Below are positions 8,757 through 19,418 of a DNA stretch of 64,000 nucleotides, piece after piece. The stretch comes from Olsenella_K sp051878835 (GTDB taxonomy: Bacteria > Actinomycetota > Coriobacteriia > Coriobacteriales > Atopobiaceae), in NCBI GenBank assembly GCA_051878835.1, contig JBJEKW010000091.1, positions 1 through 64,000 of the forward strand, in the 5' to 3' direction. Below the pieces are notes generated by a model, which worked only from the letters and a program-made list of their open reading frames with translations, had not been told where the DNA came from and made no database searches. The translations under genes were made by a program, and so were the position numbers. How positions within the stretch are numbered: the first letter of the stretch is position 1; every line of letters begins with the position of its first letter.

Positions 8757-10124
8757 GAACGCTCCCCTCGATGAAGGCCGGTACCCGGCGAGGTCCTCGC
8801 CTGTGTCTTTGCCTCTGGGCGGATTACGTGTCTCTGGACGAATCTCGACCTGTAATCCGGACCGTTTCGTTTTGCACCCGAACTTCATGCCTAGGATTGC
8901 ACGTCGTTGGAACCTAGTCTGCCCCGTTTCGGCAAGAAGAACCAAATTCGCAGGTAAAAGCCCTAATATTGCCTATGGCACTCGCATAGCAAATGTTCGA
9001 TACACGGCTGGGTTCAAGTTCGAGCTCCGCTCTGCGCCAACTGCCCCTTTGGCTCGGAGTTTGGCGATGCACAAGCTACATGCAGCCGCCCTATGGCATG
9101 CGATGACGAAGACCTGCCGCCCAGGCCTGTGGATTCCGTCGCCCAGACCTGGCGATAACAAGGACCTGCCGCCCAGACCTGGCGGTACCGGCACCCAGAC
9201 CTGGCGATAGCGGGCCCGTCCGCGCCTACACTTGGAATTAGCCGGCTCCAACCAGGGGGCATTTCCAGAGCTGGGCGCCCACATCTGCCCAATTGAAATC
9301 TTTATGTCATTCAGCCACACAAAGTGCCTGGTAGACGGCTTGCCCTATTCCGGGACCCGCCGTCAGGGCCTGGAATCTCCAGGTCTGGGCACCCAGAACT
9401 GGAGATTGGCACCCGAATAGCCCCCGCTATCTCCGGGTCTGGGCGTCCAGGTGCCACTTAATTCCAGGTTTGGGCGGCAGATGCCCAGACCTGGCGATGT
9501 TAACGTGCAGAATCCGCCCAGACCCGGAAATTCCAGCAGGTAAGCTGGGACAAACTCCAGAGCTGGGCGTTTGTGCTCTACGGGGTCAGGCATCTGTCCC
9601 AGGCCCAGTCTCGGATTGTGTCCCAACGGCCCGCTGTCAGTAGGGTCTACAGCCCCAAACGTGTGATTGGGAGGTGAAGCGAGTCCGGTTGGGTCAGAAC
9701 CCACGCTTGTAACTGCCGGCGGACATTGGCGTCTGGTCTTGGCAACCGACCGTGGGGTGGGGACATCGAGGTTCTGGCACGACGCGAAGCTAATGCCTTG
9801 TTCTTCCGAAGCCTGGCGTGACGTGAGATGGGGACCAGTGCAGTTGGTCGGATTCGCGTACGTTCGGCGGCGCAGATTATCCGCTGGCCAGCGCTTACGT
9901 TGGGCTTACGAAGCCGTGCTGGGAGCTTTAGATTCCCTGGGTAAGTTGCAGACAAACATAAAACGCAGGTGGCCATGCGCGGTACGTGCGGTAATGCCAA
10001 AAGCGCAGCTTGCAAGTGGCTGTGGGAGTGGCCGCGGGGTTTCTTGCGACCCGTAACGTTGCGAGGTTTAGAAGCCGCTTGTAGAAACCGCCTGCGATGG
10101 GTTTGTCCAAGGGGGGAGCGTCCT
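8757..10124. other. 1.37-kb non-coding repeat island A
   Basis: No credible gene was found on either strand. The divergent promoter of the oxidoreductase operon should lie near 8760-8900. The middle is filled with short palindromic repeats, described in the next entry. The last 400 bases (about 9700-10120) have no recognisable features apart from the SD of the next gene. Confidence 0.6.
9139..9570. repeat. cluster of about 11 copies of a GCCCAGACCTGG element
   Basis: An element of about 16-18 bases, core CCCAGACCTGG(C/A)GAT, recurs in both orientations. Direct copies start near 9141, 9171, 9192, 9389, 9483 and 9516; inverted copies lie near 9262, 9375, 9428, 9460 and 9553. The pair at 9375-9406 forms an imperfect 32-base palindrome with arms ATCTCCAG / CTGGAGAT. 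Spacing is irregular. The core itself is a near-palindrome. Confidence 0.8.
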
Positions 10125-10556
10125 ATGAGCGCGCAGCTGATGGGGTCGAAGAGGTCTGGTGCAGTCGTGGTTGCCGGAGCTTCGGGTTCGAATGCCAGGA
10201 TTGGCGCGCAGGCCACGGGTACACAGGCCAGTGGCGTGCAGGCCTGCGGCGCTCGCGTTCGCTACGTGCAGGGCCAGGGAGCGCAGTCTCGCGATGCCCA
10301 GGGACGCGGCGTTTCCATGGGCGCCCAGCCCGTCTCCGCCGTCTCGCAGCAGTCTTTGCGCACCCCCGCCCAGCAGGCACTTTCTGACATCATGGGCGTC
10401 GTGCTTCCCGCGCTGGTCGTGGGCGTGTGCATCGTCGCCCTCGTGCTGACCGAGCTGGGCGTGGGGAACTCCCGTGCGTGGATGTACTTCTTGGCCGTGT
10501 TTGGTACCGCCAGCGCGGGGCTGTTCGCGGCGGCGGAAGTGCGCGGCTGGCTGTAG
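10125..10556 (+). CDS. small membrane protein of unknown function
   Basis: 143 residues. The first 80 are low-complexity, rich in Gly, Ala, Gln, Val and Ser with few acidic residues. Two hydrophobic helices follow, near 90-112 (MGVVLPALVVGVCIVALVL) and 118-138, and the chain ends in EVRGWL. No domain is recognised. The ATG at 10125 has GGGGGGAG at good spacing, which supports translation; upstream in-frame starts lack an SD. It stands alone between repeat island A and ettA. Confidence 0.55.
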   Translation: MSAQLMGSKRSGAVVVAGASGSNARIGAQATGTQASGVQACGARVRYVQGQGAQSRDAQGRGVSMGAQPVSAVSQQSLRTPAQQALSDIMGVVLPALVVGVCIVALVLTELGVGNSRAWMYFLAVFGTASAGLFAAAEVRGWL

Positions 10557-10844
10557 CTGGCTGGGTGTGGGGTCTGGCAGATTGCGGGCAAGAAGAACGA
10601 CCCGCGCTGCCGCTCCGCCATTCGCTGTAGGACCCGTGTGCACCTCGTGGACAGGCTGTGGGTTTGGCCTGCTAGCGGGGCGGTACCGCCGGTACGTGGC
10701 GCTTCTAGTGTGATAATTGCTCGCGTAGATTGTCTGGCGCTCGCCGCTCGTTGCGGTGGGCGCCAGGTCAGGTTGGGCCCCGCGTTGTATGCATGAGGCG
10801 CCGGATGGCGCGCATGGCTGGCGGTGCGTGAGCGAGGAGTCTAG

Positions 10845-12527
10845 ATGGCAGAGTTCATTTACCAGATGTACCAGGTCCGCAAGTCGTTCAACAACAAGGT
10901 GATCCTGGACGACGTGACCATGGGCTTCTATCCGGGAGCAAAGATTGGCGTCGTGGGCCCCAACGGCATGGGCAAGTCCACGCTGCTGAAGATCATGGCC
11001 GGCCAGGAGGACATCACCAACGGCGAGGCGCGCCTGTCGCCCGGCTACACCGTGGGTCTGCTGCAGCAGGAGCCTCCCCTGGACGAGACCAAGACCGTAA
11101 AGCAGAACATCGAGGGTGCGTTCGGCGACCTCCTGGCAAAGATCGACCGCTTCAACCAGATCGGCGAGGAGATGGCCTCTCCCGACGCCGACTTCGACGC
11201 CCTCATGACCGAGATGGGCGACCTCCAGACGCAGATCGACGCCGCCAACGGCTGGGACCTGGACTCGCAGATCTCCCAGGCCATGGACGCGTTGCAGTGC
11301 CCCGACCCCGACGAGCCTGTGACGCACCTGTCGGGTGGTGAGCGCCGCCGCGTGGCCCTGTGCAAGATACTGCTGGAGGCCCCCGACCTGCTGCTTTTGG
11401 ACGAGCCCACGAACCACCTGGACGCCGAGAGCGTCCTGTGGCTGGAGCAGTTCCTGAAGAACTACCCGGGCGCCGTCCTGGCCGTCACGCACGACCGCTA
11501 CTTCCTGGACAACGTGGCCGAGTGGATCTGCGAGGTCGACCGCGGCACGCTGTACCCCTACAAGGGCAACTACTCCACCTACCTGGAGACCAAGGCCGCC
11601 CGCCTGGAGATGGAGTCAAAGCAGAACGCCAAGCGCGCGAAAAAGATGAAGGACGAGCTGGCCTGGGTGCGCAGCAGCCAGAAGGCCCGTCAGGCAAAGA
11701 GCAAGGCCCGCCTGGCTGCCTACGAGCAGATGGAGTCCGAGGCGCTGCAGGCATCCAAGGGCGTCGACTTCACCGACATCCACATCCCCGTGGGCCCGCG
11801 CCTGGGCAACAAGGTCCTGGAGGCCAGCCACCTGCACAAGGCCTTCGGCGACCGCGTGCTGATGGACGACCTCTCGTTCAGCCTGCCGCGCAACGGCATC
11901 GTGGGCGTCATCGGCCCCAACGGCGTGGGCAAGTCCACCCTGTTCAAGATGATCGTGGGCCAGGAGCAGCCCACCTCGGGCACGCTGGAGCTGGGCGAGA
12001 CCGTGCAGATCAGCTACGTCGACCAGAACCGCGAGGGCCTGGACCCCGACAAGACCGTGTGGGAGGTCGTGTCCGACGGCAACGACTTCATCCAGGTGGG
12101 CCAGCAGGAGATTCCCAGCCGCGCCTACGTCAGCGCCTTCGGCTTCAAGGGCACCGACCAGCAGAAGCGCGCGGGCGTGCTGTCCGGCGGCGAGCGCAAC
12201 CGCCTGAACCTGGCGCTGACCCTGCGCCAGGGCGGCAACCTGCTGCTTTTGGACGAGCCCACGAACGACCTGGACACCGAGACGCTGGAGAGCCTGGAGG
12301 AGGCCCTGCTGGCGTTCCCGGGCTGCGCAGTCATCACGAGCCACGACCGCTGGTTCATGGACCGCATCGCCACGCACATCCTGGCGTGGGAGGGCACGGA
12401 CGACGACCCCGGCAACTGGCATTGGTTCGAGGGCAACTTCGAGGACTACCAGCGCGACAAGGTCCGCCGCCTGGGCGAGGAGGCCGCGCGCCCGCACCGC
12501 CTGCATCGCAAGCTGACCAGGGACTAG
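10845..12527 (+). CDS. ettA: energy-dependent translational throttle protein EttA (ABC-F ATPase)
   Basis: 560 residues, the usual EttA length. A soluble ABC-F protein that binds the ribosomal E site and gates the first elongation steps according to ATP/ADP ratio. Two ABC domains are present: Walker A GPNGMGKST near 39 and GPNGVGKST in the second half, signature LSGGERRRVAL and LSGGERNRLNL, Walker B LLLLDEPTNHLD and LLLLDEPTNDLD. The basic P-site tRNA interaction linker (KAARLEMESKQNAKRAKKMK and onward) lies between them. The N-terminus EFIYQMYQVRK is characteristic. Start ATG at 10845. The PAP2 gene begins 4 bases after its stop. Confidence 0.95.
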   Translation: MAEFIYQMYQVRKSFNNKVILDDVTMGFYPGAKIGVVGPNGMGKSTLLKIMAGQEDITNGEARLSPGYTVGLLQQEPPLDETKTVKQNIEGAFGDLLAKIDRFNQIGEEMASPDADFDALMTEMGDLQTQIDAANGWDLDSQISQAMDALQCPDPDEPVTHLSGGERRRVALCKILLEAPDLLLLDEPTNHLDAESVLWLEQFLKNYPGAVLAVTHDRYFLDNVAEWICEVDRGTLYPYKGNYSTYLETKAARLEMESKQNAKRAKKMKDELAWVRSSQKARQAKSKARLAAYEQMESEALQASKGVDFTDIHIPVGPRLGNKVLEASHLHKAFGDRVLMDDLSFSLPRNGIVGVIGPNGVGKSTLFKMIVGQEQPTSGTLELGETVQISYVDQNREGLDPDKTVWEVVSDGNDFIQVGQQEIPSRAYVSAFGFKGTDQQKRAGVLSGGERNRLNLALTLRQGGNLLLLDEPTNDLDTETLESLEEALLAFPGCAVITSHDRWFMDRIATHILAWEGTDDDPGNWHWFEGNFEDYQRDKVRRLGEEAARPHRLHRKLTRD

Positions 12528-12530
12528 GCC

Positions 12531-13085
12531 TTGACCTCACGGCAATACGCTGCCTGGACCGCCCCTCTGCGCGCTCATCCGCGGGCCAGAAGGGCGGTCC
12601 TTCGCGCAAACACCATCCTGACCTGCGTCGGATACGTGTGCTATCCGCTGCTGCTGGCCTTGCTGCTGCTGAGGGCGCTGGGCGTGCCCTGGGCCGCCGA
12701 CCTGGCAGCCTGGGGCCTGCCGGCACCCATGGCACGTCCCGCCTGGCCTTTTTTCGGGCAAGAAGTGCTGGTGCCGGCAGTGGGCTTCCTGGTGGTCAGC
12801 GCGCTGCGCGTGGTGGTGGGCGAGCCCAGGCCCTACGAGGCGCTGGACATTGACCCCCTGATTCACAAGGACACCAGCAGACGGTCGTTTCCCAGCAGGC
12901 ACGTGTTCAGCGCCTTCGTCATAGCCATGGCGTGGCTGGCCTGGTGTGTGCCCGTAGGCGTGGCGCTGCTGGCGGCCAGCGCGTTTCTGGCCGTGGTGCG
13001 CGTGCTGGGGGGCGTGCACTGGCCGCGCGACGTCGTGGCGGGCGCGCTCATGGGCGTGGCCGCGGGCCTGCTGCTGGTGCTGTAG
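12531..13085 (+). CDS. PAP2-family membrane phosphatase
   Basis: 184 residues with about five transmembrane segments. The three phosphatidic-acid-phosphatase motifs are present: GEPRP near 90, FPSRH near 120 and GVHWPRD near 165, with catalytic His in the second and third. Likely dephosphorylates a lipid phosphate such as phosphatidic acid or undecaprenyl diphosphate on the outer face of the membrane. The start is a TTG at 12531, four bases after the ettA stop, so it is probably translated by coupling from the ettA message. Confidence 0.85.
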   Translation: MTSRQYAAWTAPLRAHPRARRAVLRANTILTCVGYVCYPLLLALLLLRALGVPWAADLAAWGLPAPMARPAWPFFGQEVLVPAVGFLVVSALRVVVGEPRPYEALDIDPLIHKDTSRRSFPSRHVFSAFVIAMAWLAWCVPVGVALLAASAFLAVVRVLGGVHWPRDVVAGALMGVAAGLLLVL

Positions 13086-13137
13086 GGCGGTGGGCCGTCT
13101 GGCAAGCGTCGTGCCATGTCGGCGCCGTGTGATCTTC

Positions 13138-14268
13138 TTAGCCGTTCTGTTTTTGCAGGTAGGTTGCCAGGGGCTGTGTCAGGTCCATGTCCATGTCGAC
13201 CAGGGTGTTGATGCCCGCGACCGACCCCTGCGAGCTGTACTGCCAGATGCCGAACGCCACGGTGGCCGAGGGCAGCGTCGTGTAGGACGCGTACCAGAAC
13301 CCGTACTGGTACAGGGTGGGCGCGTTCATGCGCGCCAGGTCGGAGGCATTGCCGTACACGATGGCGGAGCGCCCGCCCTCCTGGATGGCGTCGCAGAACG
13401 CCTGGGCGATGGTGGCCATCTGGTCGTTCGAAAGGCCGGCTATGCGGTCGCGGTCGTTGCCCGTGGGCTCGTAGTCGAAGGCTATGGGGTAGTCCAGGGG
13501 AGTGGCGCCCAGCTCGCCCAGCACGTACTGGGCCTCGGCACGCGCCTCCTCCACGCTGATGGCCTCGGAGTAGAAGTACGCGCCCAGTTGCAGCCCGGCG
13601 GCCTGCGCACCCTGGATGTTCGCCTTGAACTGCGCGTCGCCTATGATGACGCCGGTGTCCGAGCCGCGGTACCCCACGCGGATGTAGGCAAAGTCGATGC
13701 CGTCGGCCTTCACGGCCTTCCAGTCGATTTTGCCCTGGTGCTCCGAGACGTCGATGCCCGTGCGGCTGACCTCCTGGCTGCCCATGGTGTAGTGGTAGCG
13801 GCCGTTTGACCCCACCGAGAGGTGCGACCAGTCGTAGGGGTTCGTGTAGGTCAGCGACGAGTCGGGCAGCGAGGCGCTGTAGGCGGCGCGCTGCTCGAAT
13901 ATCTGGGGCAGCGGCAGGTCCAGAATGCCCAGGTAGCGCAAGACGAACGCCACGCTGGCGGCGATGGCTGCCAGTATGCCCGCGGTGGCGAAGGCGCGAA
14001 AGCCCCTGCTCGTGCGCCGGGAGCGCCTGCGCGCGTGCCTGGCGTTGCCGCTGCGCCTGGACGATGGGGTGCGAGCGGAAGACTTCGTTGACCTCCCGCG
14101 CGAGCTTGAGCTGCGCCTGGAGGCGCTGCCCGACCGCGAGGACTTCGATGCCGACGAGCCCCTGCGGCCGGTTGACCCATGCCTGGAGGCTTTGGCTCGG
14201 GTGGTGGAGGACGACGTGCTCGAGGCGGTCGTGCGCTTGCGCGACCCCGATGACCTCGACGTTGTCAT
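13138..14268 (-). CDS. membrane-anchored GH25 muramidase (lysozyme)
   Basis: 376 residues. A Ser/Arg/Lys-rich tail of about 85 residues precedes one transmembrane helix (AFATAGILAAIAASVAFVL, near 90-110). The extracellular glycosyl hydrolase family 25 domain starts at GIDVSEHQGKIDW and contains FAYIRVGYRG, the catalytic D-x-E in FDYEP, and WQYSSQGSVAGI near the end. GH25 enzymes cleave the MurNAc-GlcNAc bond of peptidoglycan, so a role in wall remodelling fits. The ATG at 14268 follows AAGGAGG. It is convergent with the PAP2 gene; only 52 bases separate them. Confidence 0.92.
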   Translation of the reverse strand: MTTSRSSGSRKRTTASSTSSSTTRAKASRHGSTGRRGSSASKSSRSGSASRRSSSSRGRSTKSSARTPSSRRSGNARHARRRSRRTSRGFRAFATAGILAAIAASVAFVLRYLGILDLPLPQIFEQRAAYSASLPDSSLTYTNPYDWSHLSVGSNGRYHYTMGSQEVSRTGIDVSEHQGKIDWKAVKADGIDFAYIRVGYRGSDTGVIIGDAQFKANIQGAQAAGLQLGAYFYSEAISVEEARAEAQYVLGELGATPLDYPIAFDYEPTGNDRDRIAGLSNDQMATIAQAFCDAIQEGGRSAIVYGNASDLARMNAPTLYQYGFWYASYTTLPSATVAFGIWQYSSQGSVAGINTLVDMDMDLTQPLATYLQKQNG

Positions 14269-14432
14269 CGTTCGTTCCTCCTTCGTTCCATAACCTTTGC
14301 TCTGCAAGCATGGCATGCGCGTATCTATAGTCTAGAGCAAGAAAAACAGATACTAATTTATATTCCTCTGGTGCTCTATAGTGCGGAAATGTGCTTTTTG
14401 GAAAACACATTGCGAGTATGCTACGTGGGGCA

Positions 14433-15020
14433 TTATTCGCTAGTCGATGTAGCTGACTCGCCCGGTAGGTACTGGAGCTCAAGCATGCGGCTTCCCGTGG
14501 CGGTGCGGAAGATCCGCCGCAGCGCAGAGCGGGCCATGCGCTCGCGAGCGGCCGGGTCGTCCGGTGCGTCCTCGTAGATGTTTACCAGGAAGTCGGCCTC
14601 GACCAGGATCTGGTAGTCCGTGCCCTGGATGTCGCCGTAGGTGTGGTGGTGGGCTATGAGCCAGCACACGCGGTCGACGACCGCGGGGGAGTAGCCCAGG
14701 CGCTCCAGCATGGGACGTGCCACGCCCGGCCCCAGCTCCTCCTGGTGCTTGCCGCTGGCGTTGCCGTACAGGCGCTCGGACTCGTGGATGCCAGCATCGT
14801 GCACGATGGCCGCAGCCTCCAGGACGTATGCCGTACGGGCATCGACTCCCTCGGCCATGGCGATGGTGCGGGCTAGGGCGCGCACCTTCACGAAGTGCTG
14901 GATGCGCTTGGAGTCCATCCGGTCGTACTCGAACATGGCCAGCTCGAGTGCGGAGTGGTCGGCGGGGCCGAGGTCTGTGGTCGCGCTGCCGGGCGTGATT
15001 GCTGACTGCTGTGGGGTCAT
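14433..15020 (-). CDS. HD-domain hydrolase
   Basis: 195 residues. The HD superfamily motifs are H42 in RIQHFVKV, HD in AIVHDAGIHESE, HH in LIAHHHTYGD and D in ILVEADFLVN: the full set of metal ligands of a phosphohydrolase. Substrate unknown; relatives cleave nucleotides or phosphoesters. The ATG at 15020 has GGAGG upstream. It is divergent from the radical SAM gene across an AT-rich spacer. Confidence 0.85.
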   Translation of the reverse strand: MTPQQSAITPGSATTDLGPADHSALELAMFEYDRMDSKRIQHFVKVRALARTIAMAEGVDARTAYVLEAAAIVHDAGIHESERLYGNASGKHQEELGPGVARPMLERLGYSPAVVDRVCWLIAHHHTYGDIQGTDYQILVEADFLVNIYEDAPDDPAARERMARSALRRIFRTATGSRMLELQYLPGESATSTSE

Positions 15021-15372
15021 GGTGTGCCTCCGATGCTTCGGGGTGGCCGCGGCGGCGAATATTGCTGCCGCCTATTTGGCTGTGCCCATGCTATGCCTTT
15101 GCCACGTGAGGGCGCAACCACAAATGCAACCGGCAAAGTAGCGATAGACGCAAGAGTACTATCGAAAAACAGACAAATCAGACAAAAAATATTCCATATG
15201 TTGAAGTATAAAAATAAGCAATAAATACGCCATATATGACCGTTTATTCCGAAAAATTTACCGCTCACGGAGCATTACGGTCATCTACCGCCTTGAAACG
15301 TTCGAATTACAATTCTTGGGAAGTTCTTCTTGCGGATATTGCTTAGACGGTATTTCGCTGGGAGGAGTTCCC
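15021..15372. promoter_or_regulatory. AT-rich divergent intergenic region
   Basis: 352 bases between divergent HD and radical SAM genes. From about 15140 to 15300 the base composition drops well below the surroundings (runs such as AAAAATAAGCAATAAATA). This is the obvious place for both promoters, but no confident -35/-10 pair could be assigned. Confidence 0.4.
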
Positions 15373-16899
15373 ATGTTTGTCACGTTCATAACTCCGGCGT
15401 CCTGGTTGCGCAGGCTGCCGCCCTACAGGTGGGGCGCGCGTGTGTACGGCACGCCCGACTCCATCACCGGTCCGCTGATCCTGGCGGGCATGGCCCATCG
15501 CGCGGGCTATCACGTCGAGGCATACGAGGAGATGAACGGCAGCTTCGACCTGGACCGACTGGTGCGGGAGACCGACGTCTTGTGCCTGTACACCATGACC
15601 TCGAACGCACCGCGTGCCTACGAGCTGGCGGACCTGTTTCACCAGAGGGGCCACGCCCGCGTGCTCATAGGCGGCATGCATGCCACGGCCATGCCCGAGG
15701 AGGCGGCTGGGCACGCCGATCAGGTGCTGGTGGGCGAGGGCGAGGACACGTTCATGGACGTGTTGGAAGGCCGCATCACCGACAAGATCGTGAAGTGCAA
15801 GCCCGTGTGCGACCTGGACTCGCTGCCGTGGCCCGACTACTCGGTGCTGAAGACGCCGGTACAGGCTGCCGACATCATGACCTCACGCGGCTGCCCGTAC
15901 CGGTGCAGCTTCTGCACGACCAGCCGCATGTTCGCGCCGTACCGACAGCGCTCCGTCGACTCGGTCATCGCCGAGATAAAGCACTACCACCAGCTGGGCT
16001 TCCAGTACATGAACTTCGAGGATGACAACTTCACGGCGGACAAGAAGCGCGCGAAGGAGATCTGCCGCAGGATCATCGCGGAGAACCTGCAGTTCAAGGA
16101 GACGTTCTTCTTTGGCAGGACCGACATGGCGAATGACCCCGAAATGCTGGACCTCCTGGCGAAGGCCCACCTGAACTGGGTGCTCATAGGTGTGGAGTCG
16201 CTGAACCAGAAGACCCTGGACGCCGTGAACAAGCACCAGTCCATCGAGGACATCCGCCGTGCCGGCGAGGCCTGCCGCGAGCATGGCATCCAGCTGATAG
16301 CCAGCATCGTCGTGGGCGCCGACACTGACACCCACGACGACATCATGCGCACCGTGCAGTTTGCGAAGGACATCGACGCCTCGAAGCTGCAGCCTGCCAT
16401 TCTGACGCCGTACCCCGGCACGCCCGTGTACGAGGGCTACCAGAAGGAGGGGCGCATGCTGTGGCGCGACGAGCGCGACTGGGAGAACTTCGACATGATG
16501 AATGCCACCTACCAGCCAAAGAACATGTCGCCCTGGGACCTGCAGATGGAGTTCTTCCACGCCGCGTGCGCGTTCTACGACCGCAGGGGCGCCCTGCGCA
16601 TGGGAAAGCTGTTCGGGCCCGGCTACGGCCTCAAGCGCTACCTGCTGGCGATGTTCGCCCGCCTGGGAAAGTGGGGCACGTGGCTGGCCGGCCTGGTGGG
16701 AAAGGGCAGTTGGTACCACTACCTGCGCCACGTCCCCTGGAAGTTCGCTGACCAGCACAAGGACGACGAGGTGGGCCGCCAGCTGCGGGAGCTGCGCCTG
16801 GGCGACAACGTGCAAGAAGTGCTGACCACGCTGGTGATCCTCATGGTGTTGGCGGCACCCGCCGTACTTGCCACGCAGCATCACAAGGCGCAGGCATAG
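15373..16899 (+). CDS. B12-binding-domain radical SAM protein
   Basis: 508 residues. The N-terminal 150 residues form a cobalamin-binding-like Rossmann domain (PLILAGMAHRAGYHVEAYE, VLIGGMHATAMPEEA) without an obvious DxHxxG. The radical SAM cluster motif is RGCPYRCSFC near 175-184. A SAM-barrel follows with FFFGRTDMA, GVESLNQKTLDAVNK and PAILTPYPGTP. The C-terminus adds a basic segment and one hydrophobic helix (TTLVILMVLAAPAVLA), implying membrane attachment. Relatives modify lipids, hopanoids or natural products; substrate unknown. The ATG at 15373 has GGGAGGAG 6 bases upstream; a longer frame from 15316 lacks this. Single gene ending in a hairpin. Confidence 0.9.
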   Translation: MFVTFITPASWLRRLPPYRWGARVYGTPDSITGPLILAGMAHRAGYHVEAYEEMNGSFDLDRLVRETDVLCLYTMTSNAPRAYELADLFHQRGHARVLIGGMHATAMPEEAAGHADQVLVGEGEDTFMDVLEGRITDKIVKCKPVCDLDSLPWPDYSVLKTPVQAADIMTSRGCPYRCSFCTTSRMFAPYRQRSVDSVIAEIKHYHQLGFQYMNFEDDNFTADKKRAKEICRRIIAENLQFKETFFFGRTDMANDPEMLDLLAKAHLNWVLIGVESLNQKTLDAVNKHQSIEDIRRAGEACREHGIQLIASIVVGADTDTHDDIMRTVQFAKDIDASKLQPAILTPYPGTPVYEGYQKEGRMLWRDERDWENFDMMNATYQPKNMSPWDLQMEFFHAACAFYDRRGALRMGKLFGPGYGLKRYLLAMFARLGKWGTWLAGLVGKGSWYHYLRHVPWKFADQHKDDEVGRQLRELRLGDNVQEVLTTLVILMVLAAPAVLATQHHKAQA

Positions 16900-16997
16900 G
16901 GGCCACGCGCTGGGCGGGCGCTTGCCGCCGAGGTTGGCACGTCATTGCCAAGATGAGAGCGCCGCTATGTGTCGCTAAGATAGGCGCTCCAGAGAAA

Positions 16998-17031
16998 AGA
17001 GGGGCCACGCCATGGTTAGCGCGGTCCCTCT
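16998..17031. terminator. terminator between radical SAM and metal ATPase genes
   Basis: 13-bp stem (16998-17010 against 17019-17031) with one mismatch and one wobble pair and an 8-base loop. Lies between convergent genes. Confidence 0.6.
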
Positions 17032-17075
17032 TCTGCGTTACGTGATGTATGGCGCGCGACTCGCAGGAATCTGGC

Positions 17076-19136
<2,061 letters not shown>

Positions 19137-19174
19137 GGAGGGCTCCTCTCTCGTGGTGTATAACGTGTGAACAC

Positions 19175-19192
19175 ATGAACAATCGCTCATAT
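19175..19192 (-). promoter_or_regulatory. candidate SmtB/ArsR-type metal-sensor operator
   Basis: ATGAACAATCGCTCATAT is an imperfect inverted repeat that matches the SmtB/CzrA-type site ATGAACA-nn-TGTTCAT with two mismatches. It lies 39 bases upstream of the metal ATPase start, over the place where a -35 box would sit if TATACA on the minus strand is the -10. Assignment is by pattern only. Confidence 0.4.
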
Positions 19193-19313
19193 CTTTCGAC
19201 TCAGATTGTGGAAGAAGAGCAGTCCAAAGTCAATGGGTAAATGCCCATTCGGGCAGAAAAATGCCAGGTAGTCGATAGCCAATGTTCCCAAGGTGCGACG
19301 AGGGCACCGTTTA

Positions 19314-19371
19314 ACGAAGGCACCGTTTGGTACGTTAGCGGCGGCATTGACGTACCAAACGATGCCTTCGT
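19314..19371. repeat. dispersed hairpin element, copy 1
   Basis: 22-bp stem (19314-19335 against 19350-19371, one mismatch) with a 14-base loop. The arm contains GGCACCGTTTGGTACGT. A partial second copy of the arm (GGGCACCGTTTAACG) lies just before it. Related to the elements at 20629 and 28590. It could also end transcription of the ORF6N gene, but no T-tract follows. Confidence 0.7.
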
Positions 19372-19418
19372 CGATAGTGGAATATTGGCGTCGTGGATTT
19401 CGAGGCGCATGAAGGGCC

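Noticed and set aside
9647..10216. Open frames on both strands in repeat island A
   Set aside because: No SD, no domain, and they run through palindromic repeats and into the next gene's SD.
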